A stretch of 64,000 bases of DNA, taken from NCBI RefSeq assembly GCF_000307105.1, contig NC_018645.1:4102001-4166000 (forward strand), read 5' to 3'. The position numbers and the translations under genes are program-made. A model generated the notes under the pieces. It worked only from the letters and a program-made list of their open reading frames with translations. It made no database searches and was not told the origin of the DNA. Source of the DNA: Desulfobacula toluolica Tol2 (GTDB taxonomy: Bacteria > Desulfobacterota > Desulfobacteria > Desulfobacterales > Desulfobacteraceae). Shown here one piece after another: positions 1 through 8,543 of this stretch (positions are counted from its first letter, which is position 1; the number at the start of each line of letters is the position of its first letter).

Positions 1-870
1 GGCACCGCATCCCCGGTCCTCGGCATATCCGGCAATGGTAATATCCTGATCTGTAATGCCTTCTTCCGAATCAATCAGAATCAATGCCACATCACAGTCA
101 TCAAGGCTCTTCAATGATTTTAAAATGGAAAATTTTTCAAGTTTCTGAGTAACCTTGCCCTTGCGACGAATACCGGCCGTATCCACAAGGACAAATTGTC
201 TTCCTTTATACTCAACCGACAATTCGATGGCATCCCGGGTGGTGCCGGCCTTTTCATTGACCACTACACGCTGTTCGCCAAACAGCCGGTTTGCAAGAGA
301 AGATTTTCCCACATTGGGTCGGCCCACAATGGCTATCCTTATAGGTGTCTCACCCTCGTCTTGGGCCTGATCATATTCCGGCAGGGTTTGAATAAGGTCA
401 TCTAAAAAATCACCCACCCCGATGCCGTGTTCGGCTGAAATCTCATAAAAATGATCAATACCCAGTGAATAAAACTCAGCAAGGTCGTCATGCTGTTTGT
501 AGTTTTCAATTTTATTGACCAAATAAAAAACCGGTTTGGACATTCGGCGTAAAAAATCCGCCAGTTCACGATCATAGGGAGACAATCCGGCCCGACCATC
601 CAGAATAAAAACAAGAACGTCCGCCTGATCCGCCGCAGCCGTCAATTGCTCTTTAATCTGGGAGGCAAAATAATCATCATCCGAACTTAAAAATCCGCCC
701 GTATCAATCACTGTAAAGTCAATGTCATTCCACTGTGCATCCGCATAGTGCCTGTCTCTTGTTACACCCGGAAAATCATCAACAAGCGCCTGTCTTGAAC
801 GAATGATCCTGTTAAATAATGTGGATTTCCCCACATTGGGCCTGCCCAGAAGGGCCACAACCGGTTTCAT
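1..870 (-). CDS. der: GTPase Der (EngA), C-terminal part cut off by the window edge
   Basis: Double-GTPase ribosome assembly factor acting in the cytoplasm on 50S subunit maturation. The reading frame starts at ATG 868-870, after a TGGAGG ribosome-binding site, and runs off the left edge, so about 290 residues are visible. Both G domains are recognisable: a first P-loop GRPNVGKS near residues 8-15 with DTGG and NKIE motifs, and a second GRPNVGKS near residue 190 followed by DTAGIRRKGK. Two tandem G domains are diagnostic of Der. The last part of the second G domain and the C-terminal KH-like domain lie outside the window. It is a housekeeping gene with no evident link to the flagellar genes. 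Identification is secure. Confidence 0.95.
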   Translation of the reverse strand, partial: MKPVVALLGRPNVGKSTLFNRIIRSRQALVDDFPGVTRDRHYADAQWNDIDFTVIDTGGFLSSDDDYFASQIKEQLTAAADQADVLVFILDGRAGLSPYDRELADFLRRMSKPVFYLVNKIENYKQHDDLAEFYSLGIDHFYEISAEHGIGVGDFLDDLIQTLPEYDQAQDEGETPIRIAIVGRPNVGKSSLANRLFGEQRVVVNEKAGTTRDAIELSVEYKGRQFVLVDTAGIRRKGKVTQKLEKFSILKSLKSLDDCDVALILIDSEEGITDQDITIAGYAEDRGCGA

Positions 871-1048
871 GTTTTAACCTCCAAAAAATTAAACCAACTT
901 ATTTATCAGTTTATACAATATATTGAATTATTTATAAATAGTAATGACGGTGTCTGTAAAGATTGTCTTCATTTTGTAATTTGGTCACAACATCTACCAT
1001 GAGAAGGGTCTGACTCCATTAATCTGATTAGTCCACAAATAAAAATTA

Positions 1049-1077
1049 TTGACACTTTTTTTATAAAAATTTATTCT
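1049..1077 (+). promoter_or_regulatory. Sigma70-type promoter upstream of the small coiled-coil gene
   Basis: TTGACA at 1049-1054 is followed after 17 bases by TATTCT at 1072-1077 (6/6 and 4/6 matches to consensus). The predicted start lies about 75 bases before the ATG at 1160. The leader carries a short perfect inverted repeat, CCTTAT-AAA-ATAAGG, at 1130-1144. Seen by eye only; the surroundings are AT-rich, which raises the chance of accidental matches. Confidence 0.5.
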
Positions 1078-1159
1078 ATAAAAAATTGGGTGTAGCCCTA
1101 TAAAATCTGCCCGATTGTTAACACAACGACCTTATAAAATAAGGTTAACGAGGTAAATA

Positions 1160-1474
1160 ATGTTGACCAACACATCCGGCATACACAATTTAACTGGATA
1201 CCAGGCTCAACTTAATATATCCAATACTGCTAAACCGTCATCCCATGCAACTGGTTCTCCTGTTTCAAACCGTAAAAATATCAATGATACCGTAAATATT
1301 TCCAATAAAGCAAGAGATCTTCAACAGGTCTATCAAAGGGAAAAAACTGAGGTAGAGCAAAATCACACAAATGCAACCCAACAGCTTGAAAGAGAATACC
1401 TCCAGGAAAAAAGCAGGCTTGAAAAAGAATTCAGCCGAAAAAAACAAGACCTGGAAATAAATATTTACGCTTGA
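1160..1474 (+). CDS. Small charged coiled-coil protein of unknown function, with a FlgM-like sequence patch
   Basis: 104 residues, with no signal peptide or membrane segment. The first 40 residues are polar and low in hydrophobics. Residues about 41-52 read NDTVNISNKARD, which resembles the D-x-V-x-I-S-x-x-A patch common in the middle of FlgM anti-sigma28 proteins. Residues about 52-100 form a highly charged Glu/Lys/Gln-rich helix with heptad character, predicted to be a coiled coil. The start is supported by an ACGAGG ribosome-binding site 6 bases upstream and by a good promoter. A hairpin terminator lies about 75 bases downstream, so it appears to be monocistronic. The gene is probably real but I do not recognise the family. 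A FlgM role is only a weak inference because the C-terminal sigma-binding helices are not evident. Confidence 0.6.
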   Translation: MLTNTSGIHNLTGYQAQLNISNTAKPSSHATGSPVSNRKNINDTVNISNKARDLQQVYQREKTEVEQNHTNATQQLEREYLQEKSRLEKEFSRKKQDLEINIYA

Positions 1475-1546
1475 CAGCCGATCATCATCAGTTTAACCGC
1501 TTGGATTTTTTTAACAATGATATAAACAACATACTTTAAAAAGCAA

Positions 1547-1580
1547 AAAGGCTTTCAGCAAACGCTGAAAGCCTTTATTT
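1547..1580. terminator. Bidirectional hairpin terminator between the coiled-coil gene and the tRNA genes
   Basis: The inverted repeat AAGGCTTTCAGC / GCTGAAAGCCTT (about 12 bp, 4-base loop AAAC) is flanked by T-rich sequence on the plus side and A-rich sequence on the other. It can therefore end transcription of the plus-strand gene and of the minus-strand tRNA operon. Confidence 0.85.
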
Positions 1581-1588
1581 CTTTTAAT

Positions 1589-1666
1589 TGGCGTCCCCAA
1601 GGGGATTCGAACCCCTGTCGCCGGCGTGAAAGGCCGGTGTCCTGGACCGGGCTAGACGATGGGGAC
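1589..1666 (-). tRNA. tRNA-Glu (anticodon UUC)
   Basis: The minus strand reads a complete cloverleaf beginning GTCCCCATCGTCTAG, with anticodon loop CTTTCAC (anticodon TTC), T-arm GGTTCGAATCC and acceptor 3' strand TGGGGAC, followed by G and an encoded CCA. It closely follows the bacterial tRNA-Glu pattern. It lies 15 bases downstream of tRNA-Lys, in the same transcript, and is followed by a hairpin terminator. Confidence 0.95.
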
Positions 1667-1681
1667 GCAATGTTTTTTTCA

Positions 1682-1757
1682 TGGTGGGCCGTGCTGGGCT
1701 CGAACCAGCGACTCTCTGCTTAAAAGGCAGATACTCTACCGACTGAGTTAACGGCCC
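1682..1757 (-). tRNA. tRNA-Lys (anticodon UUU)
   Basis: The minus strand gives a 76-base cloverleaf including the encoded CCA. The acceptor is GGGCCGT/ACGGCCC, the D-arm contains CTCAGTCGGTAGAG, the anticodon loop is CTTTTAA (anticodon TTT) and the T-arm is GGTTCGAGCCC. It is the first gene of a two-tRNA operon with tRNA-Glu. Confidence 0.95.
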
Positions 1758-1780
1758 CGGTCAATCAAAAACACGAGATA

Positions 1781-1807
1781 TCTATATTATTTGGAAAACA
1801 ATGTCAA
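1781..1807 (-). promoter_or_regulatory. Promoter of the tRNA-Lys/tRNA-Glu operon
   Basis: On the minus strand, TTGACA (complement of 1802-1807) is followed by an AATATAGATA -10 region (around 1781-1786). This is about 25 bases ahead of the tRNA-Lys 5' end, as expected for a stable-RNA promoter. The exact -10 hexamer is ambiguous (spacer 15 or 17). Confidence 0.6.
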
Positions 1808-2301
1808 CTGTTTTTTTTAAATCATATGGATATTTCATTTTATTTTTTTTAAACATAGCCTTTCAAATCCCAGGGCCACCAACACAAATTTCTGCAGCCT
1901 TAGATTTCCATACCGCTGTTCAAACTCTTTGCCGCTCTTTACCTTATGCGCATACACACGGCTTTCACCCTCTCCCGTCTGTTTTTGCACTGTTTTGCAA
2001 TTTCAAGAATCCGTACCATTATGGAGATTTCATTGTTCTGGCCCTTTCCCCTGTATAATTGTAATGTACAATCCTTGAAACCATATCAGCATAATTAAAG
2101 GATTTATCAAAGAGTGTACCAGAACCTTGAACTTTTACAAATAAAAATCAGTTGAAAGAAACGCTTGATTTTCTCATGAAGATTGCCGATATTCTTTAAA
2201 AATAATTTTATAAAAATTTTTAAAGTTAGATTGCCTGCCTGTTCAACCCGGAGTATAAATCACATATATAATCCGGACAATCGGCTTTGGGAGATATTAA
2301 A
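1808..2301. other. Gene-poor interval with a possible decayed reading frame on the minus strand
   Basis: No intact gene is seen in these roughly 490 bases. On the minus strand, three consecutive open segments in different frames look protein-like: one containing FDKSFNYADMVSRIVHYNYT near 2040-2110, one near 1960-2030, and one containing KSGKEFEQRYGNLRLQKFV near 1860-1940. Together they suggest an old frameshifted gene. I do not recognise the family. The 3' end (2220-2301) holds the leader of the Maf gene, with a TATAAT at 2267-2272 but no convincing -35. Confidence 0.35.
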
Positions 2302-5181
2302 ATGAATCAAAACCATATCAATTTATATGAATCAAACCTGAAACTTCTTAAAAGAAAACATCCGGAAGTATGGAAACGCATTACTGAAAAACAACCTGAG
2401 CCATTCGGTGAAATTTCCTATGCCTCCAATGGCAATCCAAATTTGACAGTCATAAATAGCCATGAAAACTCCATTTTACTGCACAATGAAATAAATCCGG
2501 AAAAAGAAAGCATAGACTTCCTGGAAAAAATACCCCCAGACCACAAAGGATTTGTCGCCATACTCGGCATGGGTCTTTTTTATTCTGCTCTCAACATATT
2601 AAAGAAAAGACCTCATCTTCAATACCTGGCACTTTTTGAACTGGAACCAGGAATTTTCATCCAGGCACTTCGACACACTGATCTTTCACCTATATTAGAA
2701 GACCCGCGTCTTATACTGAGTATTGAAACAAAAGCAAATATCTCTGAAACACTTGCAACAGCATCCAGAACATTTCAACTGGAAGATTCAAGTATTTTAC
2801 ATCATCAGCCGTCCTTCGACTTTAATCCAGACGGATATAACCAGCTTAAAGATGATCTTTTTGCCCACATCAATGGTCTTAATATTGGAGGAACTACTAC
2901 AAGGATACTGGGCAAAGATTTTCTAAATAATCGTTTCAAGCATATCAGCACTATTCATCATCATCAATTACTGGAACAGATACAAAACAAATTTGATAAT
3001 GTCCCCGCCATCCTGGTTGCCGGAGGACCTTCTTTAGACAAAAATATTCATCTGCTGAAACAGATCCAGGAAAAAGCAGTCATCATTGCTGTTGATACTG
3101 TGTTACCGGCTCTTCTGAAAAATGATGTACACCCGCATTTTCTAACATGCATTGACCCCAATGACCTTACCTTTGAAAAATTTGCCGATATCATACCCAA
3201 GGTTAAAGATGTTGCTCTGATCTGTTCATCCTGGGTAAATCCCAAAACACCCAAAGTCTTTCCGGCTGAACAAATTTTCTGGACATTTACGAGCAACCCC
3301 ATGGAAGCATGGCTAAATTCACTGATTGGAGGAAAAATCATGACCGGTGGTGCCAGTACTGTGGCACACTTAAATCTAATTGCCGCACATATGCTGGGAT
3401 GTGATCCAATCATATTTATCGGTCAGGATCTGGCTTATCCCAACGCAACTTCAGCTTCCCATGCAAACGGCACCGTCCTTCAGGGATCTGCCCCGACAGA
3501 TGTCATAACAAATCATATCCAGGGAGAAAGCGTTACCGGTATTAATGGAGAATTTTTACGAACAAACCGTTCATTCTTAAGCATGAAAAAGTTTTTTGAG
3601 GCCGCCATTGCTAAATCCGACAAAACCCATATCAATGCGACGCAAGGGGGTGCAAATATTGAAGGCACAAAAATCCTGACCTTGCAGGAGGTCATGGATA
3701 AACATTGCAACACCCGAATCAATACCACCCAATGCCTCAAAAAATTTCACTCTACTGTAAAACCAATCAACCCGGATAAAATGCTTATTGAGTTCAACAG
3801 GATACTCAATAAAACCAAAAAATTACAAAAACTCATCAAAAACTCAGATGAAATTACAAAAACTTTATTCAAAGAACTTACAAAAGTTAAAAGAACCGGC
3901 AAATGTATTAAATCTTTTGAGATGCTTACCCTGCCGCAAAAAAAACGAATAAACAAAATTGATAAATTTCATAAAGATCTGGACAACACCCTGGAAGTCT
4001 GGAAAATTTTAGAAGAGATAACCATGGAAGGATTAAAAGAAAGTGAACGTCAAAAGCAGGATATTTCAATACTTGAAAATGATCCAGACAAATATATTGA
4101 ATGGCTGTTAAAAAACTTAAACCGGTTACTTGATATCAATAAAATTCGAAAAGATACACTGATGCTGCTGTCAGATAACTTGAACGCGGTCACCTCATTT
4201 CACCAAAAAGAAAATAACTATTTAGCAAAAATTAATAAAGGGATACAAACAGAACAAAACAAACTAAACCTTGCCGGTCTCTATATTGACTCAAAAAATT
4301 ATTACCTGGCCAAGCCCCTTCTGAAAGATCTTTGCAAGTCAATTCCGGAATCCGGAGAAGTTTATTTTTATCTTGGCTGCTCAGCGGCTCAGTCTAATAT
4401 GCTCAAACAAGCAAACCGTTATTTTCAAACCGCCATAGAATACGATCCAAGGTTCAACCGACAAGTAGACTCATATATACAGGGAATTGGGGACGACTTC
4501 CTGAAGTTTGCCCAATATTTTAAAACCCAACCGGGGCGTGATCTAAGCGTAAAATATATGGTGCAAAAAGGACTCAGATACCATCCAAACCACAGAGGAC
4601 TTCAAAAAGAGCTGGAAATAATCTTAAAGCAAGACCTGGAAAAAATCAAATCTGACATTGATGCGGATAATTATCAAAACTCAGCTGAATTGATAAAAGA
4701 ATGGTATCACAATGCAATGAATCAAAACGATTTGTTTAACAATCTCTCTGCAGAACTTGTAAGCAATATTTTTCTGTATCAGGGCAAGTTTTTCCTATCA
4801 CAAAAAGAGCATCAAAATTGCCTTGCAAGCCTTAAATCAGCTATGAAATACTCACCCAAAAATCAGGATATTCATTCCATCATCATTGATACATTGTTCG
4901 TAATTGGTGATTTTAATGGAGGTATTGACGCACTGAACAAAGCCATCAAACTGGACGTTAAGTTTGCATCCTACTGGGAAATCATCGGTGACAGCCTCCA
5001 GAGTGCCGGACAAAATGAAGATGCGATCCTGGCCTATGAAAACTGTTTTGTTCATCTGCCGGACAACATAGCACTGCTCAAAAAAATAGGTGATTGTTAT
5101 ATGGCCACAGAGCAACTGGAGGCAGCCAAGGCCGCCTATGAACAGTTAAAAATAAAAATGAATGTTCTTAATGATAGGTAG
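2302..5181 (+). CDS. Maf-type motility accessory factor (DUF115/MptE-like domain) with TPR-like C-terminus; probable flagellin glycosyltransferase
   Basis: 959 residues from the ATG at 2302. This start is preferred over the in-frame TTG 15 bases upstream because GGGAG lies about 8 bases before it. A Maf/DUF115 core spans roughly residues 50-450. It includes the typical ILVAGGPSLDKN glycine motif near residue 233, AVDTVLPALLKNDVHPHF just after it, and the later GGASTVAH and FIGQDLAYP motifs. Residues about 460-620 are Lys-rich and helical, and residues about 640-950 form TPR-like helical repeats. Maf proteins transfer nonulosonic acids to flagellin in the cytoplasm. The NeuB-type synthase and CMP-sugar synthetase at 35-37 kb and the flagellin at 39.7 kb fit that role. 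The TPR tail may bind flagellin or its chaperone (inference). It converges with the next gene, with 8 bases between stops. Confidence 0.85.
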   Translation: MNQNHINLYESNLKLLKRKHPEVWKRITEKQPEPFGEISYASNGNPNLTVINSHENSILLHNEINPEKESIDFLEKIPPDHKGFVAILGMGLFYSALNILKKRPHLQYLALFELEPGIFIQALRHTDLSPILEDPRLILSIETKANISETLATASRTFQLEDSSILHHQPSFDFNPDGYNQLKDDLFAHINGLNIGGTTTRILGKDFLNNRFKHISTIHHHQLLEQIQNKFDNVPAILVAGGPSLDKNIHLLKQIQEKAVIIAVDTVLPALLKNDVHPHFLTCIDPNDLTFEKFADIIPKVKDVALICSSWVNPKTPKVFPAEQIFWTFTSNPMEAWLNSLIGGKIMTGGASTVAHLNLIAAHMLGCDPIIFIGQDLAYPNATSASHANGTVLQGSAPTDVITNHIQGESVTGINGEFLRTNRSFLSMKKFFEAAIAKSDKTHINATQGGANIEGTKILTLQEVMDKHCNTRINTTQCLKKFHSTVKPINPDKMLIEFNRILNKTKKLQKLIKNSDEITKTLFKELTKVKRTGKCIKSFEMLTLPQKKRINKIDKFHKDLDNTLEVWKILEEITMEGLKESERQKQDISILENDPDKYIEWLLKNLNRLLDINKIRKDTLMLLSDNLNAVTSFHQKENNYLAKINKGIQTEQNKLNLAGLYIDSKNYYLAKPLLKDLCKSIPESGEVYFYLGCSAAQSNMLKQANRYFQTAIEYDPRFNRQVDSYIQGIGDDFLKFAQYFKTQPGRDLSVKYMVQKGLRYHPNHRGLQKELEIILKQDLEKIKSDIDADNYQNSAELIKEWYHNAMNQNDLFNNLSAELVSNIFLYQGKFFLSQKEHQNCLASLKSAMKYSPKNQDIHSIIIDTLFVIGDFNGGIDALNKAIKLDVKFASYWEIIGDSLQSAGQNEDAILAYENCFVHLPDNIALLKKIGDCYMATEQLEAAKAAYEQLKIKMNVLNDR

Positions 5182-5189
5182 ATCCAGCT

Positions 5190-5885
5190 TTACAAAAAAT
5201 CATTTTGAGCTTTCCGGTAACTTTCCATAGTCCCGATATCTCTATGATACCGGCTATTATGAAAAGTCTTGATCCTTCCAATATAATGGGGTAACACCTC
5301 TGTACTGAAATCAATCACCTTTTTTCCAAGACTATCCAGAAAATCCAGGACTGAAGGCTCAAGAATATAAACAGCTCCATTGGCAAGATTTCCGGGAGGA
5401 TGGTCGACTTTTTCATGGAAAGCACAAACCACATTGTCACTATCAAGTTCAACAATACCACAACTTTGGGGTGTGTCGGTTTCAAATGTCATCATGGTCA
5501 TCTCGCAGTGCCCGGGCCTTGAATCATGTGATTTCACAAAATCCGTTAAATCAAACAAAGAAAGATTATCCCCATGGGCCATAAAAACCGATTCTTTATC
5601 AAAAAAATGCCTATTCTTTAAAAGGGTCCCGCCCGTACCAAGAAGACTCTCTTCATATACGGTTGTAACAAATTCCCGGTATGGACTTGTTGCGATATAA
5701 TCTTCGACTTTCTTAGAAAGATAATGCAGGTTAACCATGACAGGAGTGATTTTTTCCCTGCAAAGCATATCAAGCCAGTATTCCATCAGCGGCTTGCCTT
5801 TTATGGGGACCAGGCATTTAGGAATGAATTCAGTCAAAGGCCTCAATCGTGTGCCAAAACCGGCTGATAGCAGCAAGGCTTTCAT
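5190..5885 (-). CDS. Sugar-phosphate nucleotidyltransferase (NTP_transferase family, HddC/RmlA-like)
   Basis: 231 residues. The N-terminus LLSAGFGTRLRPLT is the nucleotide-binding G-x-G-T-R-L-x-P-L signature, followed by PKCLVPIKGKPLMEYWLD and the metal-site region FMAHGDNLS near residue 110. It is a single-domain enzyme, shorter than RmlA (about 290) and close in size to HddC-type GDP-heptose synthesising enzymes. Its ATG overlaps the stop of the HldE-like gene by 4 bases (ATGA), so the two are translationally coupled. This suggests that it activates the sugar phosphate made by that kinase. The exact NTP and sugar cannot be read from the sequence. It is the last gene of the 17.1 to 5.2 kb minus-strand run. 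Confidence 0.8.
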   Translation of the reverse strand: MKALLLSAGFGTRLRPLTEFIPKCLVPIKGKPLMEYWLDMLCREKITPVMVNLHYLSKKVEDYIATSPYREFVTTVYEESLLGTGGTLLKNRHFFDKESVFMAHGDNLSLFDLTDFVKSHDSRPGHCEMTMMTFETDTPQSCGIVELDSDNVVCAFHEKVDHPPGNLANGAVYILEPSVLDFLDSLGKKVIDFSTEVLPHYIGRIKTFHNSRYHRDIGTMESYRKAQNDFL

Positions 5886-7363
5886 TTTGATATTTTTGCC
5901 ATCATATCTTCAATTGAAATAGGTATATTCCCGATGCGTTCCACCTGGCATGCGGCTGCCAAAGAACCAAGATACGCACATTGCCAGATATCAGCCCCCA
6001 AAGCTGCGGCAAGGGCGGAGCATGTTAAAAGAGAATCACCCGCTCCCGCAGGATCTGTGGCAACAGGATTCATGGCATTTAACCTGTCTGTCTCCCATTG
6101 GTCACGATTGGGAACCCCTTCATGAATAAGCATTCCTTCCTTGTCAAGAGTGATAAAAATATTTTCAGCCAAAGCTTGTTTTCTTAATTTTTCAGCCAAG
6201 ACAACAAGGCCTGATTCAAAATCCCTGACAGCAAGCCTTGCTTCCCTTTCTGTCGGAGTTAAAAAAAACATATGATTAAACCGGGAGACATCTCCTATCT
6301 GGGAAGAAGACTGACTGTCTGCAACCATCATAATATCCTTCTGTCTGCATCTTTTAATGACATTGTCTACAAGAGGCTGAGGCAAAATTCCATAATTAAA
6401 ATCAGAAAATATCAATATATCAATTTCATCAAGTAATTCAAAAAGATTATTTTGCATCTGTTTTTGTAACTCTTTACTGATGGGATGACTGCGCAAATGA
6501 TTTATCCTTAACAATGTTTTTCCTGAACATCTGAACCTCTGTTTTAGAATTGTAGGACGACTTTCATCTTCTATAATAAATGACTGTACTGCATATTCAT
6601 CCAATTTTGATTGAGCAAATTGAACTGTTTCATCAGAACCGGCTACTGAAAAAAAACTGACATCTGCCCCCATCTTTCGGGCATGAGCTGCTACAATGCC
6701 CGCCCCTCCAATATATTTATTTTTTGCAACGGGCGTGACTACAATACTAGGATCTTCCTGGCTCATGCCAAGTGGATCACAGTTAATATATTCATCAACA
6801 ATTATATCCCCGATCACACTGACCTTTAACTGTTCAAAACCCTTCAAAGTACGACAAAGATCATACCAATCAAAGCCATGCCGTTTCATAAAAGCATCAT
6901 GTCTCACTATTGCTGGTGAGATAAGCCTTTTTGACTCATCCTGAAGAAGTTCAACAAGGGAAAAACTCATATCTCCAGAACTGAAAAGCAATTTTCCTCC
7001 ATATGATTTCACTGCTTCAGATTCCGGATTATAGACCGCTTCATGTTCCGTGCCTTTAACAACTATTGACGGTTTTAATTCTTTAATAAACTCTTCCGAT
7101 GAATCCCTGAGTATAAAAGCAAAATCAACCCAAGTTATAGAGTTAACGCCTTCGAGGCGAAATTCCTCATCCATAAGAGTATGACCATCGGTTTTGTTGC
7201 CATGAACTCCAACAATAAGAAAATCACCACATTCTGCAGCAAAACGAAGTAGCCTTAAATGCCCTGGGTGAATAATATTAAAATTCCCTGATACAAAAAC
7301 TATTTTTTTTTTCTTAATCCGGTCTTTAATAAAATAAAGCGTTTCTTTTGTTTCAGGATGCAT
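5882..7363 (-). CDS. Bifunctional HldE-like protein in reversed domain order: nucleotidyltransferase followed by PfkB-type sugar kinase
   Basis: 493 residues. Residues about 18-150 are a cytidylyltransferase-fold domain with GNFNIIHPGH (HxGH at 32-35), like the RfaE2/HldE C-terminal domain. Residues about 175-490 are a PfkB/ribokinase-type kinase with GGAG near residue 225 and the catalytic DPAGAGDS near 435. In classical HldE the kinase comes first, so the order here is reversed. Expected chemistry is phosphorylation of a heptose 7-phosphate at C1 and attachment of a nucleotide. AAGGATAAG precedes the ATG. It is coupled to a second nucleotidyltransferase downstream, which raises the question of whether both transferase domains are active. 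A GmhA-like isomerase lies far away at 30.8 kb. Confidence 0.8.
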   Translation of the reverse strand: MHPETKETLYFIKDRIKKKKIVFVSGNFNIIHPGHLRLLRFAAECGDFLIVGVHGNKTDGHTLMDEEFRLEGVNSITWVDFAFILRDSSEEFIKELKPSIVVKGTEHEAVYNPESEAVKSYGGKLLFSSGDMSFSLVELLQDESKRLISPAIVRHDAFMKRHGFDWYDLCRTLKGFEQLKVSVIGDIIVDEYINCDPLGMSQEDPSIVVTPVAKNKYIGGAGIVAAHARKMGADVSFFSVAGSDETVQFAQSKLDEYAVQSFIIEDESRPTILKQRFRCSGKTLLRINHLRSHPISKELQKQMQNNLFELLDEIDILIFSDFNYGILPQPLVDNVIKRCRQKDIMMVADSQSSSQIGDVSRFNHMFFLTPTEREARLAVRDFESGLVVLAEKLRKQALAENIFITLDKEGMLIHEGVPNRDQWETDRLNAMNPVATDPAGAGDSLLTCSALAAALGADIWQCAYLGSLAAACQVERIGNIPISIEDMMAKISK

Positions 7364-7390
7364 TCTTATCCTTATATAGGCTTTTCTATT

Positions 7391-8527
7391 TTATATAAAA
7401 TTGATGTGCATTGGAGGGTTTCCTTTACCATGAACAAACTGATTACCTTTATTTTTAATATCACTTAAATACTCATTCACTTTATGCTGCAAACATAAAG
7501 TTCCACACATGGTTTTTGCATCAAATTCTTGTGATGCAATCATATCCATAACCTCCCAATATCTGTCACTTTGCCAGATATCCTTAAAGGATTGCTCCAC
7601 AATATTTCCAATGTGATACTTTTTATACTTATCATTGAACAGCATTCCACACGGCGCAACAAGGCCGGACCCGGACATCTGCAATATAAAAGGAGGGCCA
7701 TAACATTGTGAATACTTTCTTTCCCCGTTACTGAAAATTTTGGACCATTTGGCAGAAACCTGATAAGTTTCATTGGAATATGTTTCAGCCTTTTTCAAGA
7801 CATCAACCATATTATTATATTTTGAATAATCCACCCCAAGGGAACCTTCTTCGTCATCACTGCAATGTTTAATAACCAGGTAATCGACGCCAAGTTTTTT
7901 GCCAAGCTTTGAAAGGGGCAGGATCTGATCTTCAAACCCAGGCATAAGAACCATCTGCATTCCAATGGTTACATCCAGGTAATTCTTTTTTTTGATTTGA
8001 ACTGCTTTTTGTATCGTTCCAATCACCCGATAATAGCATTTTTGACTGACGCCATGGATTTGGGCATATCTTTGGACCTCTCCGGCTGAAATATTGAACC
8101 GAAGATATGTCAAAGCAGGCAGGATATCTTCCAATTCATTTTGATTCAACAAATAACCGTTGGTTCCAAGGGCCATGTCCAGGCCGTTGTCTTTTCCCTT
8201 TAACACGGCATCTTTTAAGTAGGGGCTGCAGGTACTCTCTCCGTCACTGACAAAGCTGACTGCTTTTACGCCAATTTCTGCTGCATCATCAAGAAAACTG
8301 AAGATAACATCTTTTGTCATCTCTTTTTCATCATTGGCCTGGAGCTTACCATAGCAGTAAACGCAATTGTATGAACACCGCCTGGTTAGTGAACAATCTA
8401 TTGTAATGGGGGCAATTCTCTCTCCCCTCAACCAGGCATCTATTTGATCTTTATGCCAGGCAAGTTTGTGTCCATCCAGAAGATACTTACTCTTATAGAC
8501 TATTTTTGAATTATTCATTGAATTCAT
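7391..8527 (-). CDS. Radical-SAM enzyme with SPASM/twitch-like C-terminus
   Basis: 378 residues from the ATG at 8527; an in-frame GTG at 8572 would add 15 residues and overlap the upstream stop. The radical-SAM cluster motif CSYNCVYC (Cys 51, 55, 58) is followed by a SAM-binding region and then a Cys-containing C-terminal part (CYGPPF, APCGML, GNIVEQSFKDIW, CGTLC) resembling a SPASM/twitch auxiliary cluster domain. The GN-I-x-x-x-S-x-x-x-I-W pattern is typical of that family. It is related throughout to the product of 9919-11040; both end in a His-x-Asn-Phe-Ile tail, and they flank the split transketolase genes. The substrate is unknown; oxidation or epimerisation of a sugar is a guess. Confidence 0.8.
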   Translation of the reverse strand: MNSMNNSKIVYKSKYLLDGHKLAWHKDQIDAWLRGERIAPITIDCSLTRRCSYNCVYCYGKLQANDEKEMTKDVIFSFLDDAAEIGVKAVSFVSDGESTCSPYLKDAVLKGKDNGLDMALGTNGYLLNQNELEDILPALTYLRFNISAGEVQRYAQIHGVSQKCYYRVIGTIQKAVQIKKKNYLDVTIGMQMVLMPGFEDQILPLSKLGKKLGVDYLVIKHCSDDEEGSLGVDYSKYNNMVDVLKKAETYSNETYQVSAKWSKIFSNGERKYSQCYGPPFILQMSGSGLVAPCGMLFNDKYKKYHIGNIVEQSFKDIWQSDRYWEVMDMIASQEFDAKTMCGTLCLQHKVNEYLSDIKNKGNQFVHGKGNPPMHINFI

Positions 8528-8543
8528 AACTCTATCAAACCTG

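Noticed and set aside
1801-2058. 85-residue plus-strand open frame next to the tRNA genes
   Set aside because: Starts inside the tRNA promoter, has no ribosome-binding site, and its composition fits the shadow of the decayed minus-strand frame.
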